Below the pieces are notes generated by a model. The model was not told the origin of the DNA and made no database searches. It saw only the letters and a program-made list of their open reading frames with translations. From Chloroflexota bacterium (GTDB lineage Bacteria; Chloroflexota; UBA6077; SHYK01): a stretch of 35,266 bases of DNA. Below are positions 9,401 to 15,635 of this stretch, piece after piece. The stretch is taken from NCBI GenBank assembly GCA_016202435.1, contig JACQOR010000045.1, forward strand, positions 1 to 35,266, written 5' to 3'. A program made the position numbers and the translations under genes. Each line of letters starts with the position of its first letter. The first letter of the stretch is position 1.

Positions 9401-10310
9401 CGGCGGCTTGCCAGCGCAGGAGGGCGAGAGCCTCTGCGTCGATGATTCCCAGATTCAGGACTACCGTTTCGAGTGGCTGTCGCTGCTCCCGGGCGATGAG
9501 ACGAGCCTGCTCGAGGGCGGCGAGCCGAATCTTGTCAAGCTGGACCGCGCGCTCCAGCGCATCCGTGATACCGGCAGGCTGTGGGCCCACGCCGCTACCG
9601 GTGTCGCGGCCCGCGTTGAGTGGCGTCCGGAGTGCTTGCAGCCGCGAAAAGGAGACGACCAAGGGAGCGACCTGGAATCCCGAGAACGCCTCGATCCGAC
9701 GGACCACCCGGTGGTCCGGTGGCGCCCCTACGGCTACCAGCAGATGCCCACGCGTGACAGCGATAGGAACAACACCTTCGCCTCTGAGATCTTCTGGGAC
9801 AAGCCGATCCAAGCCGGGCTTGGGATCCGGCACCGTTTCGGGCCGGGCGGTCGGCAGACCGAACGCCAGAGCGACGGCAAGCCTCAGGTCCCCTTCTGAT
9901 GCGAGCCCATCTGCGGTTGCCTGCCGCAACGCCTCACTAAATAACCCCGCCGCCGCGAGCGTGGCTGGCAAAGGACTCAAACCCAGTAATCCAAGTGCGG
10001 GCGCCAGGCAAGCCAACTGCCGGGTCACGTCGACCGGCCGATCCGCCGCTCGGTCCAGCAAATCGTCGACTTCTTCCGGAGTTGCGGCGATGACAACCGG
10101 TCGTCGCCGGGTCGTCCGTTGCACGGCACGAGCCGCCTCAGTGTCCTGAGGGCGCTCCATGGCGAGGACGATATCCTCGGGACCGCGCCGCACGGGGGCG
10201 ACTCGCTGCCTGCGCAGCCAATTGAGATCGAGACCTTCGGCCGCGTCCCCATCGAAGAAGAGGCGACGAAAGCCGAGGGAGACCAGCGGCTCAGGAGCTG
10301 AGACGGCCAC
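6465..10310 (-). CDS. Tandem MshEN-like modules fused to processive GT2 polysaccharide synthase
   Basis: A 1281-aa fusion. Residues 1-806 hold roughly five tandem modules resembling the GspE/MshE N-terminal domain (about 115-230, 245-385, 390-500, 505-665, 670-806). The last is closest to the c-di-GMP-binding MshEN consensus, with LLADGLITHEQLSRAL followed by RLGTALTTLDIVSEEQL. Two helices (about 837-875) precede a GT2 domain (about 905-1150) with EEDD (945-948), DAED (997-1000), TEDAD (1089-1093) and the processivity motif QRSRW (1126-1130); four or more helices follow. There is no C-terminal PilZ, unlike BcsA. I infer a synthase extruding a polysaccharide under c-di-GMP control through the MshEN array, comparable to NfrB, where a single MshEN domain accompanies a GT2. 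The GTG start at 10310 has no clear ribosome site and is uncertain. The upstream modules are degenerate and may not bind nucleotide. Confidence 0.85.
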   Translation of the reverse strand: MAVSAPEPLVSLGFRRLFFDGDAAEGLDLNWLRRQRVAPVRRGPEDIVLAMERPQDTEAARAVQRTTRRRPVVIAATPEEVDDLLDRAADRPVDVTRQLACLAPALGLLGLSPLPATLAAAGLFSEALRQATADGLASEGDLRLAVALAFGLPTARPETVPDPKPGLDRLVPEDLRGEGVVPIAVTRGHLLVAVGAPPDHRVVRRIEAFSGFQVAPLVVSFSRLQALRTPLNAGRDTGSGVGPQPAGITDALERAVQLDKIRLAALEQARLIAREQRQPLETVVLNLGIIDAEALALLRWQAAGIDTVEGVPTPDSGFLARVPGTLARHLHALPLQTQRGRVTCLMADPGDTAGTELLSALLGSEITPIYLPETSILAAIGAAYAEEGSWAGPLEPAEVAAALEGDVGPAEAQAIALMVPTADLGHLRFESAPPTDCPEHVARELGIVPLWQAGRVLFGAVSTPRWSDAAAALLAETRLHLRPVLADPMDVEDALDRLYSPRVYSLPEQYPPFEQWLARRHDVPHRALVAARRAIVSDGSPTDIALVRAGVLPPETLAEAYSAYLKIPRAAIAFQERVERALDPLGREIERFRMVDPVDSAVASRLDLDLARELSALPYLQNRRGIHVAVADPLGPGLAEIARRLGVSVVPAVAPRPEIEDAIRRTLGNPSIGDGLLADGLITHEQLSRALQLSRQSGVRLGTALTTLDIVSEEQLYSFLGEQFGLPFFDIEPEMIDAQVVQLLPEDLQRDRLIIPIGADATSVTIASVEPMDEVLLEDLRLRLAREISPVLTTEKYLRRCLDTFYRDLYLERAANELLSRSPEDSASHVLTDRQKFIFVGLLLVLTGGLAANHIVFLQVLCTVLTTFVLTLSIYKSYLIYRALAHVLEVPITAEQVAALEERDLPVYTILIPMYREAEVLPGLTRGVSRLDYPKTKLDVKLLLEEDDLETQEAAHALNLPSYFQVVVVPHGMPKGKPKACNYGLIHAKGEYVVIYDAEDVPDPDQLKKAILAFQGDSVLACVQSKLNYYNRNQNLLTRWFTAEYSVWFDLLLPGLDATNAPIPLGGTSNHFRTDQLREIGGWDPYNVTEDADLGLRLFVRGWRTAVIDSTTYEEANSALFNWIRQRSRWVKGYIQTWLVRMRHPVALFRMLGPYGFFSFQMVVLGTFGSFLVNPFFWMLTLLWFLTRWGLIEQLFPGVVFLIGAVGLYVGNFAFTYLNVAGCLRRQYYELVKYALLSPVYWALMSIAAWKGFLQLFYRPFYWEKTQHGLYRGPVETESPE

Positions 10311-10325
10311 AGATGAGAAAGAACT

Positions 10326-10562
10326 CTACCGGTGAGGCAGAGATGACCGAAAACGGCGCAGCCACCGCAGCGGGCCGCCGGCTGTCATAGCGTGGACAAG
10401 AAGAAAAGCGCCCACCAGTGCGACGGGAATCGTGAGGTATCCGAGAAAAGTCAGCAAGAAAAGAAAGAGCCAGACCCCGGCCACGACCGACGCTCGGACA
10501 ATTGCTGCCGCGACTTGTCGCCAGCCCATGGGCGCGCCCGGCTTGGACCGACGGCCGGGCAC
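10326..10562 (-). CDS. Small two-helix membrane protein
   Basis: A 78-aa protein with a basic N-terminus (MPGRRSKPGAP), two adjacent hydrophobic segments (about 17-39 and 41-60) and a basic tail (RWLRRFRSSLPHR). The charge pattern suggests both ends are cytoplasmic. It sits 4 nt after the preceding gene and 15 nt before the synthase fusion, so it belongs to the operon. I do not recognise a family. Small membrane subunits accompany several polysaccharide synthases, so an assembly or stabilising role is possible, but that is inference from position only. Confidence 0.55.
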   Translation of the reverse strand: MPGRRSKPGAPMGWRQVAAAIVRASVVAGVWLFLFLLTFLGYLTIPVALVGAFLLVHAMTAGGPLRWLRRFRSSLPHR

Positions 10563-10566
10563 GAGG

Positions 10567-11724
10567 TTAGACCTGATCCTCGTCTGTCAGCGCCACCTGA
10601 ATGGTCTCCCCATTCATCGACACGCGTCGGGCCGGATGCTCCCGAACATCCTGAAGCCGCTCGGCAAGCGGAACAATACCTTCGTAGTCAATGGAAAGAA
10701 ACAGAACGCCCTTGTGGACGCGGCGAATCCTCACGTCACGGACACCGGGAATCTCCGCCAACGCCTCCCGATACCCGTTGAGATCCGCGAAGTTGGTAAA
10801 TCTCGACACCTGGAGATCGACGCGGGACCAAGCGGCCGCGGGAGCTACCGCGACCGGCGAGCCCTCGCTCGGCAGGCCCGCCGGGGCCGAGCTGACCGAT
10901 TCGGCCGTTCGCTCGGCGTCAGTCAGCCCATTCCCAGCGTACGTCTCCGCGCCAGCGGGAGCCGGCTCCGTCTCGCCGCCGGCAGGTTCTTCGGTCACCG
11001 GCAGCTCATCTCCTTGAGATTCACCGGAGGTGTCGACCGACCTCTCAAAAGCCACCGCGGCCGCCTCCGGCACCTCCTCACCGCCGGCATCACCGGTGGC
11101 GAGCACGCGCTGCAGCTCTTCGAGGACGGCTTTGGCTTGCGCAATCTGATTGCCGAGCTCTGCGGCCAGCTCGCCGGCCGCGAGTTGAGCGGAATTGAAA
11201 GAGTCCCGCGTCGCGAGGCGCGCTGCGTCGGCTACGTCGGATCCGACCGGGTTCGCTTGGTTCTCGAGAAGTGTGCCGACGAGCAAACTCGCGGCTTGCT
11301 GAATGGACTGGGACTGTGCGTGGACCGCCGCCGCCGCGCTCACTGCCGCCAACGCAGCCTCCGCCGCTTCCAAAACGGCCGATGAGGCCACCTGCCTGCT
11401 CCGGTCCAGCGGAGCTGCGGCGAGTTCGGGTGTGACTTGCTCCCCAAGTGGTTCGGAGGCCGGCGAGTCGTCCCCGGTCTCGAAGGCCAGCGGTGGGATC
11501 GCGTCGTCATCGCTCGACGCTGCGGCCGGCCCAGATGTTCGACTCAAGTTCGACAGCGCAGAGCGCAGGCGCAAGGTCGAGCGTGACGCTTCGGCCATTT
11601 CCTGTTGCAGCTCCGGCGACCTGGCCACAAGTCGGCCCAGCCGCCAGAGGGCGAACGCGGCGCCGAGGGCGATCATGCCCACGATACTTCGAGGAGAGAA
11701 GGATTCGCTGGACGTTGCACTCAT
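10567..11724 (-). CDS. Membrane-anchored Ala-rich protein with C-terminal alpha/beta domain
   Basis: First gene of the minus-strand polysaccharide operon, 385 aa. A single N-terminal helix (about 13-33) is followed by a long Ala/Glu-rich, low-complexity, probably helical or disordered stretch (about 35-290), then a compact C-terminal domain (about 297-375) with strands DLQVSRFTNF, VRDVRIRRV and VLFLSIDYE separated by helices, a ferredoxin- or ACT-like pattern. No catalytic motif is visible and I do not recognise the family. The ATG at 11724 is the first good start. Its lead position suggests a scaffold or a regulator of the synthase, which is only inferred. Alternatives include a coiled-coil stator or a polymer-binding stalk. 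Confidence 0.6.
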   Translation of the reverse strand: MSATSSESFSPRSIVGMIALGAAFALWRLGRLVARSPELQQEMAEASRSTLRLRSALSNLSRTSGPAAASSDDDAIPPLAFETGDDSPASEPLGEQVTPELAAAPLDRSRQVASSAVLEAAEAALAAVSAAAAVHAQSQSIQQAASLLVGTLLENQANPVGSDVADAARLATRDSFNSAQLAAGELAAELGNQIAQAKAVLEELQRVLATGDAGGEEVPEAAAVAFERSVDTSGESQGDELPVTEEPAGGETEPAPAGAETYAGNGLTDAERTAESVSSAPAGLPSEGSPVAVAPAAAWSRVDLQVSRFTNFADLNGYREALAEIPGVRDVRIRRVHKGVLFLSIDYEGIVPLAERLQDVREHPARRVSMNGETIQVALTDEDQV

Positions 11725-12306
11725 TTGGGCACTATTCAGGGGTAATCACCAGTCTCTTGCAGGGCGCCAAGATCGCCGAAGGTGCGAGCACTCAGTAACC
11801 CTGTCAATCTGCGTGCGCCGCCGTGTTTCCGGCACCTAGCTCATAATTCTGACGCGGCTCGCCCGCGAAATGCCGGCTTCGGCACCCCAACTGGTCCAGT
11901 GTAACACGCGAATCGCGGCACAAAGGGTCCTTTCAGAGACCCTCTGATGACCAACTTTCATTTGCCGCGCACGTCGGTCTTGTTTTTGGCGGCCGCCTTC
12001 ACCGGACGCGAGCTGCTGCTCCGCGCCTACCAGGAAGCTATCGCTCAGCGCTACCGGTTCCTCAGCTTCGGCGACGCTACGCTCATCTTGTGTGCAGCCG
12101 CGGGTTTGACTCGCCTCGGCGGCCAGCCGGTTGACGGCTCCGGGCCCCAGGGGTATGCTCCGTTATCCACCGCCAGAGATTCGGGCAGCCCTTGCCCTAC
12201 GTCCACCACGTTTCCTGACAAGAGAAAAGGGACGTCTTTGCGAGAAAGAGCGATTTGAGGGGCCGGGCAGGCAAGCAGCTTTCGTTCCGCGCCCACGAGT
12301 CCCACA
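11725..12306. other. 582-nt gap with a queA fragment and no intact gene
   Basis: This stretch separates the divergent polysaccharide operon (minus) from the MATE gene (plus). It contains the queA remnant listed separately. Just before the remnant are two overlapping inverted repeats: AGGGTC/GACCCT (11924-29, 11938-43) and TCAGAG/CTCTGA (11933-38, 11942-47). A TTGACA sequence lies on the minus strand at 11807-11802, but no -10 box sits at the right distance, so the operon promoter is unresolved. I see nothing recognisable at 12091-12306. Confidence 0.5.
11935..12090 (+). pseudogene. queA: C-terminal remnant of queA (tRNA ribosyltransferase-isomerase)
   Basis: The plus-strand frame at 11947 begins [18 protein letters not shown] and continues [29 protein letters not shown]. 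This is the conserved C-terminal end of QueA, which transfers the ribose of SAM to preQ1 in tRNA to make epoxyqueuosine; the family reads TNFHLP.S.L..L..AF.G...I..AY..A....YRFFS.GDAMLI. Only about 48 of roughly 340 residues remain. The frame upstream hits a stop at 11902 with no queA similarity in any frame I checked, and downstream it continues as unrelated sequence to 12258 instead of ending after LIL. I read this as a deletion or rearrangement scar, not a working gene. The ORF-track call 11947-12258 should not be annotated as a protein. Confidence 0.78.
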
Positions 12307-13830
12307 TTGATCACAGAATCAAAGGCTGACGCGCTCCCGGGCGGGCAACCGGCCCCGCCTGCGCCAGGGGTGGGGCGAGGGGGTCCGCGCCGCTCCGCGT
12401 ATGCGGAGCGGGACCTCACCCGGGGCTCTATCCCCCGGAACCTCGGTTTCCTCGGCTGGCCCCAGGTAGCCGAAGGCGCCCTCAACTCGATGGACCAGCT
12501 CCTGGATCTCTTCTGGGCTGGACACGGCGTCGGGGCCCGCGGCATCGCCAGCATCGGAGTCGCCCAGAACTACATCATGTTCGTTCGCCTGGGCCGCCAG
12601 GGAATAGACATCGGTATCCGCGCCATGGTGGCCCGCTCGGTGGGCGCGGGTGACCTGGCTCTCGCCAATCACGTGGTGCTCCAGGGCTTCACGATCAATC
12701 TCCTCCTCGCCCTGCTTACCATCGTGCCCGGCGTCATCTTCACCGAGCTTCTCCTTCAACTCATAGGCGCGAGCGACGCCCTCATCGCCGTAGGCGCCAC
12801 CTATATGCAGATCCAATTTCTGGCCTCTGCCATGCAGGGCTTTCGGTTGATGACCGGTGCCGCGCTACAGGCAGCAGGCGATACGTTAACCCCGATGAAG
12901 GCCACTATGGTCGCCCGTGCAGTGGACTGGATCGTGACCCCCATCATCATGTTCGGTTGGCTGGGGTTACCGGCCTTCGGCCTGATGGGCGTTGCGATGG
13001 TCAATATCCTCTCGAACACCATTGGCTTTGGCATCAATAGCTTCGGCCTCTTCACCGGGACCTCCAAGCTGCGTCTCACCTTCCGAGGCTACCGAGCGGA
13101 CTTCCCGCTCATGTTCCGCCTGGTGCGGTTGGGCCTCCCGGCCTCGGTCACACAGGCGGAGCGCTCCCTGGCCAACCTCTTCGTAATTGGCATGGTCGCC
13201 ACTTTTGGAGACTTCGCCCTGGCGGCCTGGGCTCTCGCGCGACGTGTCGAGACGCTGGCCAACCTGGGCAGCCAGGGGCTCGGAAACGCGACGGGGGTCA
13301 TCGCCGGCCAGAGCATCGGCGCGGGCAGGCCGGAACGAGCTCGGCAGACCCTCTACTGGGCCATCGGTTACGTGTTCATGTTGAAAGGTGCTCTCGGCGG
13401 CCTGCTCCTGCTATTCCCCGTCTTCTTCATCTCTATCTTCAACGCGGAGCCAGAGCTGCTGGACGTGGGAATCCCGTGGCTCCAGATTCTTGTGGTCGGA
13501 TTCCTATTCCAGGGGCCCACCAACATCTTCCAGCAGACCTTCCAGATCTCCGGCGACACGTTGATGCCGATGCTCACCGTCCTGGTCACGGTGTGGTTTA
13601 TCGAAATCCCGCTGGCAGCGATCCTCTCGGGTCTTGCCCCAACCTGGTCGCTCCTCGGGATGGCGATCTCCGTGCCCGCAGTCGCGGGTCTGGGGCAGTT
13701 CGGTGTGGCGTGGGCGATCTCTCTCGCCATGGGATCTCGGCTCCTCATCTATGTGCCCTACTTCATCTGGGGCCCCTGGCAGCGCAAGGCAATCTTCGGC
13801 ATCCGGCGTCTAGAGATGCTTGACGGCTGA
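12307..13830 (+). CDS. MATE family efflux transporter
   Basis: A 507-aa multidrug and toxic compound extrusion protein with about 12 helices in two homologous halves, exporting cationic or other small molecules in exchange for H+ or Na+. Family-like blocks are RGSIPRNLGFLGWP at the first helix, DLFWAGHGVGARGIASIG, ALQAAGDTLTPM in the first half and FQISGDTLMPML in the second. The called start is TTG, and residues 1-36 are Pro/Gly/Arg-rich, encoded over a palindromic repeat, and precede the first conserved block (RDLTRGSIP). The true start may be later, for example GTG 12370. It stands alone between the queA scar and the rpmI promoter. The substrate is unknown. Confidence 0.87.
   Translation: MITESKADALPGGQPAPPAPGVGRGGPRRSAYAERDLTRGSIPRNLGFLGWPQVAEGALNSMDQLLDLFWAGHGVGARGIASIGVAQNYIMFVRLGRQGIDIGIRAMVARSVGAGDLALANHVVLQGFTINLLLALLTIVPGVIFTELLLQLIGASDALIAVGATYMQIQFLASAMQGFRLMTGAALQAAGDTLTPMKATMVARAVDWIVTPIIMFGWLGLPAFGLMGVAMVNILSNTIGFGINSFGLFTGTSKLRLTFRGYRADFPLMFRLVRLGLPASVTQAERSLANLFVIGMVATFGDFALAAWALARRVETLANLGSQGLGNATGVIAGQSIGAGRPERARQTLYWAIGYVFMLKGALGGLLLLFPVFFISIFNAEPELLDVGIPWLQILVVGFLFQGPTNIFQQTFQISGDTLMPMLTVLVTVWFIEIPLAAILSGLAPTWSLLGMAISVPAVAGLGQFGVAWAISLAMGSRLLIYVPYFIWGPWQRKAIFGIRRLEMLDG
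12390..12411. repeat. Palindrome at the 5' end of the MATE gene
   Basis: CCGCTCCGC (12390-12398) and GCGGAGCGG (12403-12411) form a perfect 9-bp stem with a GTAT loop. Flanks GGGGCGAGG on the left and CCTCACCC on the right are partly complementary, so the element may extend from about 12367 to 12422. It resembles a REP-type element translated in frame as the odd N-terminus of the MATE protein. It could also hinder translation of the TTG-started reading. Confidence 0.55.
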
Positions 13831-13873
13831 CTGCGAACTGGACCGCTAGCGTCGACTGGCCACTTCAGCTCGT

Positions 13874-13903
13874 TTGGCCGCGCTGTCAGCCCTCTGATAG
13901 AAT
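13874..13903 (+). promoter_or_regulatory. Candidate sigma-70-type promoter of rpmI-rplT-pheS-pheT
   Basis: TTGGCC (13874-13879) and TAGAAT (13898-13903) are separated by 18 bp, 19 nt before the rpmI start. A Shine-Dalgarno GAGGTGA lies a few bases before the GTG. The usual infC gene is absent upstream, so the ribosomal protein genes need a promoter here. Confidence 0.5.
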
Positions 13904-13922
13904 TTCGCTCCCGAGGTGATTC

Positions 13923-14123
13923 GTGCCCAAGATTAAGACCCACAAGGCGACAGCGCATCGTTTCCAGCTGAGCGGCAGCGGCAAGCTGCTGCGGACCCGG
14001 GGCGGTAAGAGCCATCTCCGCCGCCGCCGGTCCAAGCGCGCCGCCCGTGAGTTCGACGAGATGGTCTCCGTCGCCGCGGTGGACGCGCGTCGCATCCGGC
14101 GGCTCATTCCCTACGCGAAGTAA
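13923..14123 (+). CDS. rpmI: 50S ribosomal protein L35
   Basis: A 66-aa basic protein of normal L35 length ([20 protein letters not shown], then [15 protein letters not shown]). It is a structural protein of the large ribosomal subunit. It starts with GTG at 13923 with a strong GAGGTGA ribosome-binding site. It is the first gene of a plus-strand operon with rplT, pheS and pheT. In most bacteria infC precedes it; here the preceding gene is a MATE transporter. Confidence 0.97.
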   Translation: MPKIKTHKATAHRFQLSGSGKLLRTRGGKSHLRRRRSKRAAREFDEMVSVAAVDARRIRRLIPYAK

Positions 14124-14126
14124 CCA

Positions 14127-14143
14127 GGGCTCGTCCCGAGCCC
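14127..14143 (+). promoter_or_regulatory. Hairpin in the rpmI-rplT spacer (possible L20 control or processing site)
   Basis: GGGCTCG (14127-14133) and CGAGCCC (14137-14143) form a perfect 7-bp stem with a TCC loop, directly after the rpmI stop and before the rplT ribosome site. No T-run follows, so it is unlikely to terminate. L20 is known to repress its own operon by binding structured RNA in several bacteria; a similar role here is inferred from position only. Confidence 0.35.
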
Positions 14144-14191
14144 CCTCACGGCCATCGGCTCGGCCTGAGGCAAGTATGGAGATTAGGCCTA

Positions 14192-14566
14192 ATGGTTCGT
14201 GTAAAGCGTGGCGTGACGCACCATGCCCGTCATAAGAAGATTCTCGAGCAGACCAAAGGCCATTCCGGCGGTCGCCACCGACTGTACAAGACTGCGAAAG
14301 AGTCGCTCGTCCACGCCCTCGCATATCAGTATCGCGACCGCCGGACCCGCAAGCGTGATTTCCGACGCCTCTGGATCCAGAGGATCAACGCGGCGGCCCG
14401 CCTTTCCGGCATCTCGTATAGCCGTTTGATCGAAGCCCTCAAAGCAGGCGACATCCAGGTGAACCGCAAGATGCTGGCCGAGCTCGCGGTGTCTGACCCC
14501 GCCGCTTTTGCCAGCCTCGTCGAAGCGGCCCGTCCGACCGCCAGCGAGGCCGCCGCGGCGAGCTAG
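14192..14566 (+). CDS. rplT: 50S ribosomal protein L20
   Basis: A 124-aa protein with the classic L20 opening [18 protein letters not shown] and internal [13 protein letters not shown] and [21 protein letters not shown]20 is needed early in assembly of the large ribosomal subunit and is often an autoregulator of its operon. The ATG at 14192 is preceded by GGAGATTAGG. It lies 68 nt after rpmI, with a hairpin in the spacer, and 5 nt before pheS. Length is normal apart from a slightly long Ala-rich C-terminus. Confidence 0.97.
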   Translation: MVRVKRGVTHHARHKKILEQTKGHSGGRHRLYKTAKESLVHALAYQYRDRRTRKRDFRRLWIQRINAAARLSGISYSRLIEALKAGDIQVNRKMLAELAVSDPAAFASLVEAARPTASEAAAAS

Positions 14567-14571
14567 CCGGC

Positions 14572-15606
14572 ATGGCATCGCTCGCCACCCGACTGGAGAC
14601 CCTGAGACAGCAGGCGCTGCAAGAGTTGAATACCGCCAGCGACGAGCCGGCCCTCGCGCGTTGGCGCAACACCTACCTGGGTCGCAACGGCGCCCTCGCC
14701 GGCCACATGCGCTCGTTCAGCCAACTGGCTGCAGAAGATCGTCCCGCCGCCGGTCAAGCCGCGAACGCGCTCAAGCGCGCGCTCGAAACCGCCTTCGAGG
14801 ACCGCGAGGGGCGGATTGCCGCCCTCGCGCTCGACGCCCGCTTCGAGGCCCAACGGATCGACGTCACCTTGCCAGCCCGCCGACTCCACACCGGCGCGCT
14901 ACACCCCACCACTCAGATGCTCCGCCGCGTCGTCTCGATCTTCCGTGATTTGGGCTTCCGGGAGACGGAAGGCCCCGAGGTGGAACTGGACTGGTACAAC
15001 TTCGAGGCCCTCAACATCCCCCCCGACCATCCCGCCCGGGATATGTGGGACACCTTTTATGTCAACCCTCCCGCAGTGCTGCTTCGGACCCACACGTCGC
15101 CGGTACAAGTCCGGATGATGGAGAAGACGCAGCCGCCGGTGCGGGTCGTCGTACCCGGGCGCTGCTACCGGTACGAGGCCCAGGACGCCTCCCACGAGTG
15201 GATGTTTCACCAGGTGGAAGGGCTGGCGGTGGACGAGGGGCTCACGATGGCGGACCTGAAGGGCGTGCTGGTCGCCTTCGCCCAGCGGATCTTCTGGCCC
15301 GACACCCAGTGCCGCTTCCGCTGCGACTACTTCCCCTTCGTCGAGCCCGGCATGGAGCTGGCCGTCCAGTGCCCGATCTGCCGCGGCTCAGGCTGCCGCG
15401 TCTGCAAGCAGTCCGGGTGGATCGAGCTGCTCGGCGCGGGCATGGTGCATCCCAAGGTGCTGCGCAAGGTCGGGTACGACCCCGAGAAGGTCAGTGGCTT
15501 CGCTTTCGGGATGGGACTCGAGCGTATTGCGATGGTCGCCAACACCATCGACGACATCCGTCTCTTCCACGGCAACGACCTGCGGTTCCTGCAGCAATTC
15601 GCATGA
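14572..15606 (+). CDS. pheS: Phenylalanine-tRNA ligase alpha subunit
   Basis: A 344-aa catalytic subunit of the (alpha-beta)2 enzyme that charges tRNA-Phe in the cytoplasm. An N-terminal coiled-coil region (about 1-90) is followed by the class II synthetase core: HTSPVQVRMM, RCYRYEAQDASHEWMFHQVEG (motif 2), the cysteine cluster CPICRGSGCRVCKQSGW common in this family, and FGMGLERIAM (motif 3, near residue 320). The start ATG at 14572 is 5 nt after rplT. The beta subunit follows after 29 nt. Nothing is unusual in length or motifs. Confidence 0.97.
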   Translation: MASLATRLETLRQQALQELNTASDEPALARWRNTYLGRNGALAGHMRSFSQLAAEDRPAAGQAANALKRALETAFEDREGRIAALALDARFEAQRIDVTLPARRLHTGALHPTTQMLRRVVSIFRDLGFRETEGPEVELDWYNFEALNIPPDHPARDMWDTFYVNPPAVLLRTHTSPVQVRMMEKTQPPVRVVVPGRCYRYEAQDASHEWMFHQVEGLAVDEGLTMADLKGVLVAFAQRIFWPDTQCRFRCDYFPFVEPGMELAVQCPICRGSGCRVCKQSGWIELLGAGMVHPKVLRKVGYDPEKVSGFAFGMGLERIAMVANTIDDIRLFHGNDLRFLQQFA

Positions 15607-15635
15607 CCGCAAGCGTCATCCCGGGCTATCCATAG

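Noticed and set aside
11779-11807. Minus-strand TTGACA (11807-11802) as -35 of the polysaccharide operon
   Set aside because: The position 17 bp downstream reads CACCTT, not a -10 box; 16 and 18 bp are no better.
11947-12258. 103-aa plus-strand ORF as a complete protein
   Set aside because: Only the first 48 codons are QueA-like; the rest is frame read-through with no similarity, so it is called a pseudogene fragment.
12051-12554. Minus-strand ORF of 167 aa over the MATE 5' end and the queA remnant
   Set aside because: A middle stretch ([20 protein letters not shown]) looks protein-like, but the ORF is antisense to conserved MATE and QueA coding sequence and I recognise no family.
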